Source: Clostridium yunnanense (GTDB lineage Bacteria; Bacillota; Clostridia; Clostridiales; Clostridiaceae). Taken from it: DNA of 64,000 nt. Position numbers and translations under genes: made by a program. Under the pieces are notes generated by a model that saw only the letters and a list, made by a program, of their open reading frames with translations, was not told the origin of the DNA and searched no databases. Shown here piece by piece: positions 26,204 to 33,225 of the stretch; within the stretch, counting starts at the first letter, position 1; the number at the start of each line of letters is the position of its first letter. The DNA is taken from NCBI RefSeq assembly GCF_016595795.1, contig NZ_JAENHN010000023.1:1-64000 (forward strand). The letters are read 5' to 3'.

Positions 26204-26797
26204 ATGGACGACAAAAGTTTCGATTTAAGCTATGTAATAAAATTAGCAGAAGAAATGTCAAAGAACAGTATGGTTTCTTATGATGAGTTACCGAAATATG
26301 ATTTATTTTTATCGCAAGTTATTGATTATTTAAATGATAAGTTTATAGATGATAAATATACAAACAATATTGTTCAAAACTATATAAAAAGTGAAGTAAT
26401 AACTAAACCAGAGGATGGAAAGAAGAGAGGCTATACAAAGTTGCACCTTGCACAGTTGATGCTTTTAAGTTACATGAGGCCATTACTAACAACTGAGGAA
26501 ATAAAAAAAGTGTTTAGTTTAGCATTTAATGAGATAAATGATAGGACTGATGACATAATATCTTGGCAAGATGCGTATAAAGTATTTTCTGAGGTTCAAA
26601 CAGATACTTTTAAAGATTTCTTAAAAGCGCCTTTGTTAAATGAGGAGAAGATAGAGGATTTTGTAAAAGATCTAAAATTAGCGTCATCTGATGAAGAAAG
26701 AATAAGAATATTCTTAATGGTGATGTCCCTTATAGCACAAGCAAGTGTAATTAAAAAGTTGGTTCAAAAATTAGTAAATGAGTATCACGCTGAATAA
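26204..26797 (+). CDS. DUF1836-family protein, predicted MerR-like regulator
   Basis: 197 residues, soluble, mostly helical. The N-terminal half (about 30-110: GYTKLHLAQLMLLSYMRPLLTTEEIKKVF) has the shape of the DUF1836 winged-helix region found in clostridia and bacilli. The C-terminal half is a helical extension. Targets are unknown. The start is the ATG at 26204 (MDDKSF): GAGGTG lies 6-7 nt upstream, and the ORF extension to 26180 lacks an SD. Single gene downstream of the DnaA-box region, with its own strong terminator. Confidence 0.78.
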   Translation: MDDKSFDLSYVIKLAEEMSKNSMVSYDELPKYDLFLSQVIDYLNDKFIDDKYTNNIVQNYIKSEVITKPEDGKKRGYTKLHLAQLMLLSYMRPLLTTEEIKKVFSLAFNEINDRTDDIISWQDAYKVFSEVQTDTFKDFLKAPLLNEEKIEDFVKDLKLASSDEERIRIFLMVMSLIAQASVIKKLVQKLVNEYHAE

Positions 26798-26815
26798 ATT
26801 TCTGGTTCTGGTTAA

Positions 26816-26864
26816 AAAATATGCATGCACAAATTCTAAAATATTGTGCATGCATATTTTTTTA
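26816..26864 (+). terminator. Terminator after the DUF1836 gene
   Basis: 17-bp perfect stem (26816-26832 with 26844-26860) and T-run. It also separates the gene from the convergent dipeptidase. Confidence 0.93.
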
Positions 26865-26889
26865 CAGTTTAGCAAATATGCAATTTTTA

Positions 26890-27615
26890 TTATTGTATAT
26901 CACTTAAAGATAAGTTTACAACTGGATAATTATCTGCATCTTTATCATCGTAGTGCCACCATTCGGTTTGGATAGGATTAAAACCATGTTTCTCCATTAT
27001 TGAAGTAAGTAAATTCATATTATTTCTGGCGTTTATGCTCATAGAAGTACTATTTCTATATGCATTAGTACTAAACTCATCAAAGCCAGTAGGCATCTCT
27101 ATTTCTTTTCCGTTTTCATCTACTAAGGTGATATCAACTGCAGCACCCCTATTGTGCCTGGACCAATTTGCATAAGGGCTTGCAATAAAGCGAGTATCAT
27201 GAACTATGCTCCAAAAATACTGTTGTACTTCTGGTGGACGGTATGCGTCCCATATTTTTATTCTGTACCCATGAGTTTTAAATTCATTATTTGCAGCAAT
27301 GAGCTTATTAAGAGTACCTTTTTGTAGAAGACATATATCTTTTGGATAAACCTTTTTCTTGGTAAAGTTATTATCAGTAGCATATCTAAGGTCAATTACA
27401 ATGGAAGTATCATAATCAACCACGTGGACTAATCCATTATATGATGATTTAGAGTTAAGTGGAGAATGTTGTTTTAGCGAAAAAGACCTAACTTTAATTG
27501 TTGTAGCACCTGCGTTTTGATTGTCATATATGAAAGATAGATATACCCCAACAAAAAGACCGCATATAACTACAAATAAAACAGGGATATACCTTTTTAA
27601 AAGATTTAAATTCAT
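26890..27615 (-). CDS. D-Ala-D-Ala dipeptidase, VanX/DdpX family (M15D)
   Basis: 241 residues. An N-terminal membrane anchor (about 7-28) precedes an M15D zinc peptidase domain: DLRYATDNNF, WDAYRPPEVQQYFW, SRHNRGAAVDITL (zinc His and Asp), EWWHYDD (catalytic Glu and zinc His). Such enzymes hydrolyse free D-Ala-D-Ala. VanX itself is cytoplasmic and soluble; this one is anchored outside, so recycling of wall-derived dipeptide is more likely than vancomycin resistance. No vanH/vanA neighbours. The start at 27615 is supported by AGGGAG 8-9 nt upstream; ATG 27642 has none. Confidence 0.88.
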   Translation of the reverse strand: MNLNLLKRYIPVLFVVICGLFVGVYLSFIYDNQNAGATTIKVRSFSLKQHSPLNSKSSYNGLVHVVDYDTSIVIDLRYATDNNFTKKKVYPKDICLLQKGTLNKLIAANNEFKTHGYRIKIWDAYRPPEVQQYFWSIVHDTRFIASPYANWSRHNRGAAVDITLVDENGKEIEMPTGFDEFSTNAYRNSTSMSINARNNMNLLTSIMEKHGFNPIQTEWWHYDDKDADNYPVVNLSLSDIQ

Positions 27616-27719
27616 GTTGAAAAATCTCCCTTTGACATACACATTTGTTATTCTATAATTAACTTATCGTGTTTTAATTATACCACTAAAGTTGCGTGGT
27701 TGAGAAAAAGGATGAATAT

Positions 27720-30083
27720 ATGGAAAAAAAGGATATTAGAATATCAGTTAGGAATATTGTAGAATTTGTACTTAGAACAGGAAGTATAGATAATAGATTT
27801 ATGAGCAAAACTAGAGCGCAAGAAGGGATTAAAGCTCATCAGAAGCTTCAAAAGCAGAATGAAAAGGAAATGTCAGATTATCAAAAAGAGGTCTATATGA
27901 AACATAAGTTTCAATTTGATAAGTTTGACATCATCATTGAAGGAAGAGCTGATGGGATAATTAAGGATGGTAGCATTAGTGTCATTGAAGAAATAAAAAG
28001 TACTAATAGCAATTTAACTATTATAGATGAAGATTATAATCCACTTCATTGGGCCCAAGCTAAATTTTATGCTTATTTTTATTTGATTGATAATAAGCTT
28101 AATAACATTGATATTCAACTCAGCTATTATCAGCTTAGTACAAACGAAGTAAAGTCCATAAGAAAAAGTTTTAGTGAATACGATCTTCAGAACTTTGTTA
28201 TGAGTGTAGTAGAAAATTATTGTTTATGGGCGGAAATAGAAGCAGAGTGGAAGGAAAAAAGAAATAATTCTATTTATGAAGTTACGTTCCCCTTCAATAC
28301 ATATAGAAAAGGTCAAAGAGAACTTGCAGTAGCTGCATATAATACAATAAAACAAGAAGATACATTATTTGTTCAGGCTCCTACAGGTATAGGTAAAACA
28401 ATATCAACAATATTTCCTGCAGTGAAGGCGCTGGCCGAAGGGCATGGAGATAGAATTTTTTATCTTACTGCTAAAACTATAACTCGAACTGTTGCAGAAG
28501 AAGGGTTTCAGAGGCTAAGAGAAAAGGGATTAAGTTGTAAATCAATTACAATTACAGCAAAAGATAAAATATGCTTTAACAAAGGAGCTGCTTGTAATCC
28601 AGAAGAATGCAAATACGCTGAGAATTATTATGATAAAGTAAATGAAGCTACATTAGATATAATAACAAATGAGGACTCACTAACAAGGAGTACAATTGAG
28701 AAGTATGCTATGAAACATCAGGTGTGTCCCTTTGAATTTTCATTAGATCTAACATTTTCGTGCGATGCTATAATTTGTGATTATAATTATGCCTTTGATC
28801 CTAAGGTTTATTTAAGAAGATTTTTCGAGGATGTAAGTGAAAAGTATATTTTTTTAGTTGATGAGGCGCATAATTTAGTAGAACGTGCAAGAGAAATGTT
28901 TTCGGCTGAGATAGATAAAAGCAAGATAATGGAGTGCAAGAAAATAGCTAAGGGTAAGTTACCTGGAATGCATAAAAGTCTTAACGCGTTAAATTCTTTT
29001 ATGATTGAACTGAGAAGAAGGGCGGAAGAAATACAGGAAGGCCATTTGGTGCTTGATGAAAACCCTAAAGAAATATATCCATTAATAAGAAGTTTTTTAA
29101 AAGAATGTGATGAGTATTTGATCAAGAGCAGAGGTACTGAAGGTTACGAGAACATATTAGAACTGTATTTTGAGTTGAATTCTTTTATAAGTATAGGAGA
29201 AGGGTATGACGATGGTTATATAAGCTATGTGGATTGCTCAAATAAAAAGGTTATATTAAAGTTGTTTTGTATTTATCCTAGAAATAAAATGATAAATTCA
29301 ATGGAGAGAGCAAAAAGCAGAATAATTTTTTCAGCCACATTGACACCATTAAATTATTTTATTGATGTACTGGGAGGTAATGAACATAGTTATAAACTTA
29401 GATTAGCCTCGCCTTTTGATAGAGAAAATATGAGTTTAAATATAGCGAAGCTATCTACAAGATATAAGGATAGAGAGAAGAACATAAAAGGTATAGTTGA
29501 ATATATATATAATTTTACAAGTTCAAAATTGGGTAATTATATTGTATTTTTGCCATCATACTCATTTATGATTAATGTCTATGATGAATTTGCAAATACA
29601 TATCCGTATTTAGACACTTTAATACAGAGTGGAGAAATGAATGAAGAAGAAAGAGAAGAGTTTCTTAATAGATTTAGCAACAACCCACAAAATACTATGA
29701 TAGCTTTTTGTGTAATTGGGGGAATATTTTCTGAAGGAATAGATTTAACAAATGACAGGCTCATAGGTGCGGTAATTGTTGGCGTTGGACTTCCGCAACT
29801 ATGCACTGAAAGAGAATTGATAAGAAACTTCTTTGCTGATAATGCAATAGGATATGATTACTCTTATACATACCCTGGTATGAATAAGGTGCTTCAGGCT
29901 GCTGGAAGAGTTATTAGAACAGAAGAAGATATAGGGGCAGTATTACTTATTGATGACAGGTTTGCTACTAATAAATATATGACTTTGATGCCAAAGGAAT
30001 GGATAAGTAAATATAATATTATAAACGATTCGAATTCATTAAAAGCTGAGCTAAGAACATTTTGGAACACGGAAATTAAATGA
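27720..30083 (+). CDS. Fusion of PD-(D/E)XK (Cas4/RecB-like) nuclease and DinG/XPD-type Fe-S helicase
   Basis: 787 residues. Residues about 60-130 carry nuclease-like motifs: GRADGII (Asp), VIEEIKST (ExK) and HWAQAKFYAYF (Q-x3-Y motif of the Cas4/RecB group). Residues about 195-780 are an SF2 helicase: Walker A APTGIGKT (about 219), four Fe-S cysteines (about 284-336: CFNKGAAC, EEC, VCPFE), DEAH (about 380) and the C-terminal GRVIRTEED motif VI. It is predicted to unwind 5'-3' and cut DNA in repair. I used ATG 27720 (AAAGGATG SD); GTG 27696 lacks one. Single gene; terminator follows. Confidence 0.86.
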   Translation: MEKKDIRISVRNIVEFVLRTGSIDNRFMSKTRAQEGIKAHQKLQKQNEKEMSDYQKEVYMKHKFQFDKFDIIIEGRADGIIKDGSISVIEEIKSTNSNLTIIDEDYNPLHWAQAKFYAYFYLIDNKLNNIDIQLSYYQLSTNEVKSIRKSFSEYDLQNFVMSVVENYCLWAEIEAEWKEKRNNSIYEVTFPFNTYRKGQRELAVAAYNTIKQEDTLFVQAPTGIGKTISTIFPAVKALAEGHGDRIFYLTAKTITRTVAEEGFQRLREKGLSCKSITITAKDKICFNKGAACNPEECKYAENYYDKVNEATLDIITNEDSLTRSTIEKYAMKHQVCPFEFSLDLTFSCDAIICDYNYAFDPKVYLRRFFEDVSEKYIFLVDEAHNLVERAREMFSAEIDKSKIMECKKIAKGKLPGMHKSLNALNSFMIELRRRAEEIQEGHLVLDENPKEIYPLIRSFLKECDEYLIKSRGTEGYENILELYFELNSFISIGEGYDDGYISYVDCSNKKVILKLFCIYPRNKMINSMERAKSRIIFSATLTPLNYFIDVLGGNEHSYKLRLASPFDRENMSLNIAKLSTRYKDREKNIKGIVEYIYNFTSSKLGNYIVFLPSYSFMINVYDEFANTYPYLDTLIQSGEMNEEEREEFLNRFSNNPQNTMIAFCVIGGIFSEGIDLTNDRLIGAVIVGVGLPQLCTERELIRNFFADNAIGYDYSYTYPGMNKVLQAAGRVIRTEEDIGAVLLIDDRFATNKYMTLMPKEWISKYNIINDSNSLKAELRTFWNTEIK

Positions 30084-30085
30084 TA

Positions 30086-30122
30086 AAGTGGTACACCATC
30101 TTATATTGGTGTACCACTTTAA
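30086..30122. terminator. Bidirectional terminator helicase / epimerase
   Basis: 14-bp perfect stem (30086-30099 with 30108-30121) between convergent genes. Confidence 0.88.
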
Positions 30123-30137
30123 TATTACCTTTATATA

Positions 30138-31016
30138 CTAGACATTAAATTTTATTGAATAATTACAAGAGAAGATCTTACTTTCGGCAAGTTTTAAAAT
30201 TCCTTCCTTTTGTGAAAAGTCCCCAGTAAAGTCTTCGAAATCAGAATGTCCAAGCCATGGTTCGATGCAAACAAAAGGTGCACCTGAAGGTTTTGACCAA
30301 AGTCCTAGATAAGGAAAATCTGAAAAATTAAAATCTAGTGATTTAGAATGATTTTTAGATTTTAAGGAAATTACTTCTGAATTCAAGTTTTTTAGAACCA
30401 ATGCATCATTTTTAAATAATTCTTTGGATAAAGGGATTACTTTTTCGTTTTCTAAAAACGGAGTTTGTTCTCTCTTAAAAAAGCCGTTACTATTTAATGG
30501 CATTAGGGAACTTGTTTCGTTTTCACTAAATTCAAAATAATAGTCATCCATTGTTTCATTGTCCAATAAAGGACACATAAAAGCAGGATGTGCACCTATT
30601 GAGAAAAACATATCTTTAGAATCAACATTGGTTACAACATAATTGATGTTTAAAGTGTTTTCAAATAAAGAATATATGATTTTAAGTGAAAATTTGAAAG
30701 GAAATACTTTTAAAGTTTCTTCAGAATATTTCAATTCATATGTAAAAGAACTGTCAGTTGCTTCAATTAGCTCAAATTCTTTTACCCTAGCAAGCCCATG
30801 TTGAGGTAGTGAATATTTAATTCCATCTACTGAGTACTCGTTATTATTAACTTTTCCTACAATAGGGAATAAAATTGGAGCATGATATTTCCAAAAGGTT
30901 TCATCACCATTCCAAAGAAATTCTGTACCATCTATCTTTGATAATATACTGTGAAGTTCACCGCCATGAGTTGAGCTACTTATCTTTAAAAATTGATTTT
31001 CTATAGTATTTATCAT
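30138..31016 (-). CDS. Aldose 1-epimerase family protein, LacX-like
   Basis: 292 residues, mutarotase fold. GGELHSI, the HGLARVKEFE His, SIGAHPAF His and WLGHSDFEDF are family positions; the Glu of CIEPW fits the catalytic base. LacX-type enzymes interconvert sugar anomers or act on hexose-6-phosphates; the substrate is not known. The minus-strand ATG at 31016 is preferred: GAGAGG lies 9 nt before it, but directly against the ATG at 31025. Single gene. Confidence 0.85.
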   Translation of the reverse strand: MINTIENQFLKISSSTHGGELHSILSKIDGTEFLWNGDETFWKYHAPILFPIVGKVNNNEYSVDGIKYSLPQHGLARVKEFELIEATDSSFTYELKYSEETLKVFPFKFSLKIIYSLFENTLNINYVVTNVDSKDMFFSIGAHPAFMCPLLDNETMDDYYFEFSENETSSLMPLNSNGFFKREQTPFLENEKVIPLSKELFKNDALVLKNLNSEVISLKSKNHSKSLDFNFSDFPYLGLWSKPSGAPFVCIEPWLGHSDFEDFTGDFSQKEGILKLAESKIFSCNYSIKFNV

Positions 31017-31285
31017 ATAATTCATCCTCTCTAAATCTAGTAAAATTCATATTTACATAACAAGTAAATTATACTACTTACTACTGTATAAATAAAATAG
31101 AAAAAGTTTAAATTACAAGAGCGTGATGTTGGTACAGAGATTTAAGTATAGTATAAGAATATTATTGAAATAAAGTGGTTGTGCAGGCGGTAAATTATTA
31201 TTATTTACTTTTTAATCAAATAGAATTTTTATTTTCTTAAGTTTAAGATATGAAATGCTTATAAAAAGTATGGATTATTAAAAAG
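31017..31285. other. Gap upstream of the epimerase gene
   Basis: AT-rich, promoter region of the minus-strand epimerase. No ORF. Ends at repeat family 1 copy c. Confidence 0.4.
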
Positions 31286-31376
31286 TAAAACTGTACTGTT
31301 CGAACGTAGTGAGTTTACAGTTTTAGCCATGGAAGATGAGAAAATCATATTAATTCTTTGCGTAAGCTCATTAAGG
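31286..31376 (-). repeat. Dispersed repeat family 1, partial copy c
   Basis: Reverse complement of the middle of the 55320-55558 element (positions about 55371-55458), including the stem AAAACTGTA/TACAGTTTT and the loop CTCAC-TTCG region, with about 8 differences. Its right edge abuts the flippase remnant. Confidence 0.75.
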
Positions 31377-31603
31377 TAAAACTAAATTTATTTAAATTAG
31401 AGAAACTTAAGTATCTAATATATTCCTTGATGTTTATTCCTATAACCTTAGCAATAAGAATGATAACTAATAAGGTTATTCCTGTATTTTTTATTGCAGT
31501 AATAATTAATGTACTTTATTATTTAGTGATTTTATACATAACAAAAGATAAAGTGCTAAAGGCTTTTATGAATAAGTTTTTTAAGAGAGCGCACAGTATT
31601 TAG
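31358..31603 (+). pseudogene. C-terminal remnant of a Wzx-type flippase
   Basis: An 81-codon ORF whose residues about 6-78 (KVKLNLFKLEKLKYLIYSLM, then two TM segments, DKVLKAFMNKF) resemble the last ~75 residues of the flippase at 11749-13230 (KVNLNLISPEKVRYLLTSLL..., DEFLLEVLEKF). The first codons come from repeat family 1, and no SD precedes the ATG. It is therefore best read as the tail of a flippase gene whose first ~400 codons are gone. Identity is roughly a third, so it derives from a different flippase gene than the intact one. Confidence 0.7.
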
Positions 31604-31606
31604 AGA

Positions 31607-31651
31607 AAAGCAGCACCTTTCTACTATAAAAGAAGGTGTTGCTTAAATTTT
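31607..31651 (+). terminator. Terminator after the flippase remnant
   Basis: Imperfect 14-15 bp stem (AAGCAGCACC / GGTGTTGCTT) followed by AAATTTT; it probably belonged to the lost flippase gene. Confidence 0.65.
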
Positions 31652-31792
31652 CGGAATTATAACATTTAACTTAACTATAAGTAATTGATAGTGTGTTATA
31701 TAAATTGCCATATATAATTTAAATATTATAGGTAATAATAATATATATTAGTACAATATATTATTATTATGAGCATTAAAAAAGGTGGTCTA

Positions 31793-32626
31793 ATGAATAA
31801 AGATTGTTTGGTGAAAAAAGGTTGTTTGACTGATATTTTAAAAACACTTATTAAAAAAATAATGAATGATGATATTATTGCTTTGGCTTCTCAGTTAGCA
31901 TATAACTTAATACTTTCGTTTTTTCCGTTCTTGATGTTTATAATGACAATTGTAGGAATGAGTAGCTTAAAAAGCGAGCAAATTTTATCAAGCTTGAGTT
32001 TGGTTTTACCAGTAAGTGCTTTTAATCTAATAAGATCTACGGTAGTAGAAGTTGTTGAAGTCCAGCAAAAGAACTTGCTATGGATTAGCTTGTTGCTTGC
32101 ATTATGGACATCTTCTTCTGGTTTTAGTGGAGTTATAAAAGGTTTAAATAAGGCATATGAGGTAAAAGAAAGCAGATCATATTTCAAAGTTACCTCAATA
32201 GCTATTTTATGTACAATAGTGTTTGCGCTAATGATAGTTATAACGTTATTTCTTATGGTATTTGGAGATTTAATCGGTCAGTTTTTAATGGCTAGATTTC
32301 CTTTTGATGAAACCATAAAATTTGTGTGGGATATGGTTAGGTTTATGTTCCTAATATCTATGATGATATTAGTGTTTGCATCATTGTATCATTTTACTCC
32401 AAATAGGAAGTTAGGATGGTCCGAAGTTCTTCCAGGAGCAGTTGTCAGTACTGTTGGGTGGCTGTTAGTATCATATTTATTTTCCTACTATGTTAATAAT
32501 TTTGGTAATTATTCAAGGTTTTACGGAAGTTTAGGTGCGGTGTTTATACTTATGACCTGGCTTTTTATAACTTCGCTAATATTATTATTAGGTGGGGAAA
32601 TAAATGCTGTTCTTGCAGAGCAATAG
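31793..32626 (+). CDS. YihY/BrkB-family integral membrane protein
   Basis: 277 residues with six TM helices, once mis-named ribonuclease BN. Hallmarks: ALASQLAYNLILSFFPFLMF, WTSSSGFSGVIKGLNKAYEV, FTPNRKLGWSEVLPGAVVST and YGSLGAVFILMTWLFITSLILLLGGEINA (positions about 20-270). The function is not established; transport or lipid handling has been proposed for relatives. The start at 31793 (MNKDCL) has AAGGTGG 6-7 nt upstream; ATG 31769 has none. Followed after ~90 nt by ssb. Confidence 0.9.
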   Translation: MNKDCLVKKGCLTDILKTLIKKIMNDDIIALASQLAYNLILSFFPFLMFIMTIVGMSSLKSEQILSSLSLVLPVSAFNLIRSTVVEVVEVQQKNLLWISLLLALWTSSSGFSGVIKGLNKAYEVKESRSYFKVTSIAILCTIVFALMIVITLFLMVFGDLIGQFLMARFPFDETIKFVWDMVRFMFLISMMILVFASLYHFTPNRKLGWSEVLPGAVVSTVGWLLVSYLFSYYVNNFGNYSRFYGSLGAVFILMTWLFITSLILLLGGEINAVLAEQ

Positions 32627-32669
32627 AGTGGAAAACAATTATTTTAAGTGAGTAATAAATATGTATAAA

Positions 32670-32715
32670 AATCTCCTGAATGGTTAGAATTTACAATATG
32701 AATTTTCAGGAGGTT
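32670..32715 (+). promoter_or_regulatory. Hairpin that sequesters the ssb Shine-Dalgarno
   Basis: 32670-32680 pairs with 32705-32715 (11 bp, one G-U). The right arm contains the whole AGGAGG SD of the gene at 32721; the loop is 24 nt. No T-run follows, so it is not a terminator. Confidence 0.6.
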
Positions 32716-32720
32716 AAAAT

Positions 32721-33086
32721 ATGAATAAAATTGTTTTATTAGGAAGATTAATAAGGGACCCTGAACTAAGAATAGTTGAAGACAGCGAGAAAATATATAC
32801 TAAATTTATCATTGCTGTAGAGCGAAACTTTAAATCTTCAGACGGGGAAAGAAAATCTGATTTAATTCCTGTTACCCTTTGGGGAAGGAAAGCTGAAGTT
32901 GTTTGTAAATATATGAAAAAAGGAAGTATAATAAGTCTAAGTGGAAGACTAAGAACAGGAAGCTATGAGGATAAAGATGGAAATAAAAAATACATAGCAG
33001 AAGTAGTAGCCGAAGACTTTAGATTTGTTGGGCATCGTAAAAATATAGATAGCGATGATGAAGTAGTAAATGAAGATAACAACTAA
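32721..33086 (+). CDS. ssb: Single-stranded DNA-binding protein, short paralogue
   Basis: 121 residues. OB-fold (about 1-100) with MNKIVLLGRLIRDPELR, FIIAVERNF, LIPVTLWGRKAEVV and RLRTGSYEDKDG. The essential clostridial/Bacillus SSB is usually longer and ends in an acidic DDDLPF-type tip that recruits partners. Here the tail is acidic but ends VVNEDNN with no Pro-Phe. This suggests a second SSB, for example for competence or repair, rather than the rpsF-ssb-rpsR gene; those neighbours are absent. AGGAGG SD 7 nt before ATG, buried in a hairpin. Confidence 0.9.
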   Translation: MNKIVLLGRLIRDPELRIVEDSEKIYTKFIIAVERNFKSSDGERKSDLIPVTLWGRKAEVVCKYMKKGSIISLSGRLRTGSYEDKDGNKKYIAEVVAEDFRFVGHRKNIDSDDEVVNEDNN

Positions 33087-33131
33087 AAAATAGAAAGGTA
33101 AAGATTTTAAATCTTTACCTTTCTATTTTTA
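33086..33131 (+). terminator. Terminator of ssb
   Basis: About 21-bp near-perfect stem, tight loop, ends in TTTTT. Confidence 0.92.
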
Positions 33132-33225
33132 TAAATAAAGTAATAATAAAATTCAATTATTTATCTATATCTGAAGAGTTCCTATATAGTAACTCTATAA
33201 AAACTTTATTTATAAAAAGATAGTA

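Noticed and set aside
26778-26975. 65-codon plus-strand ORF after the DUF1836 gene
   Set aside because: Runs through a strong terminator and antisense into the VanX-like gene; no SD.
26890-27615. Vancomycin resistance gene
   Set aside because: The product is VanX-like, but it is membrane-anchored and has no vanH, vanA or VanRS neighbours; a wall-recycling dipeptidase is more likely.
27720-30083. CRISPR-Cas component (Cas4/Csf4-like)
   Set aside because: The nuclease motif is Cas4-like but there is no CRISPR array or cas gene in the window.
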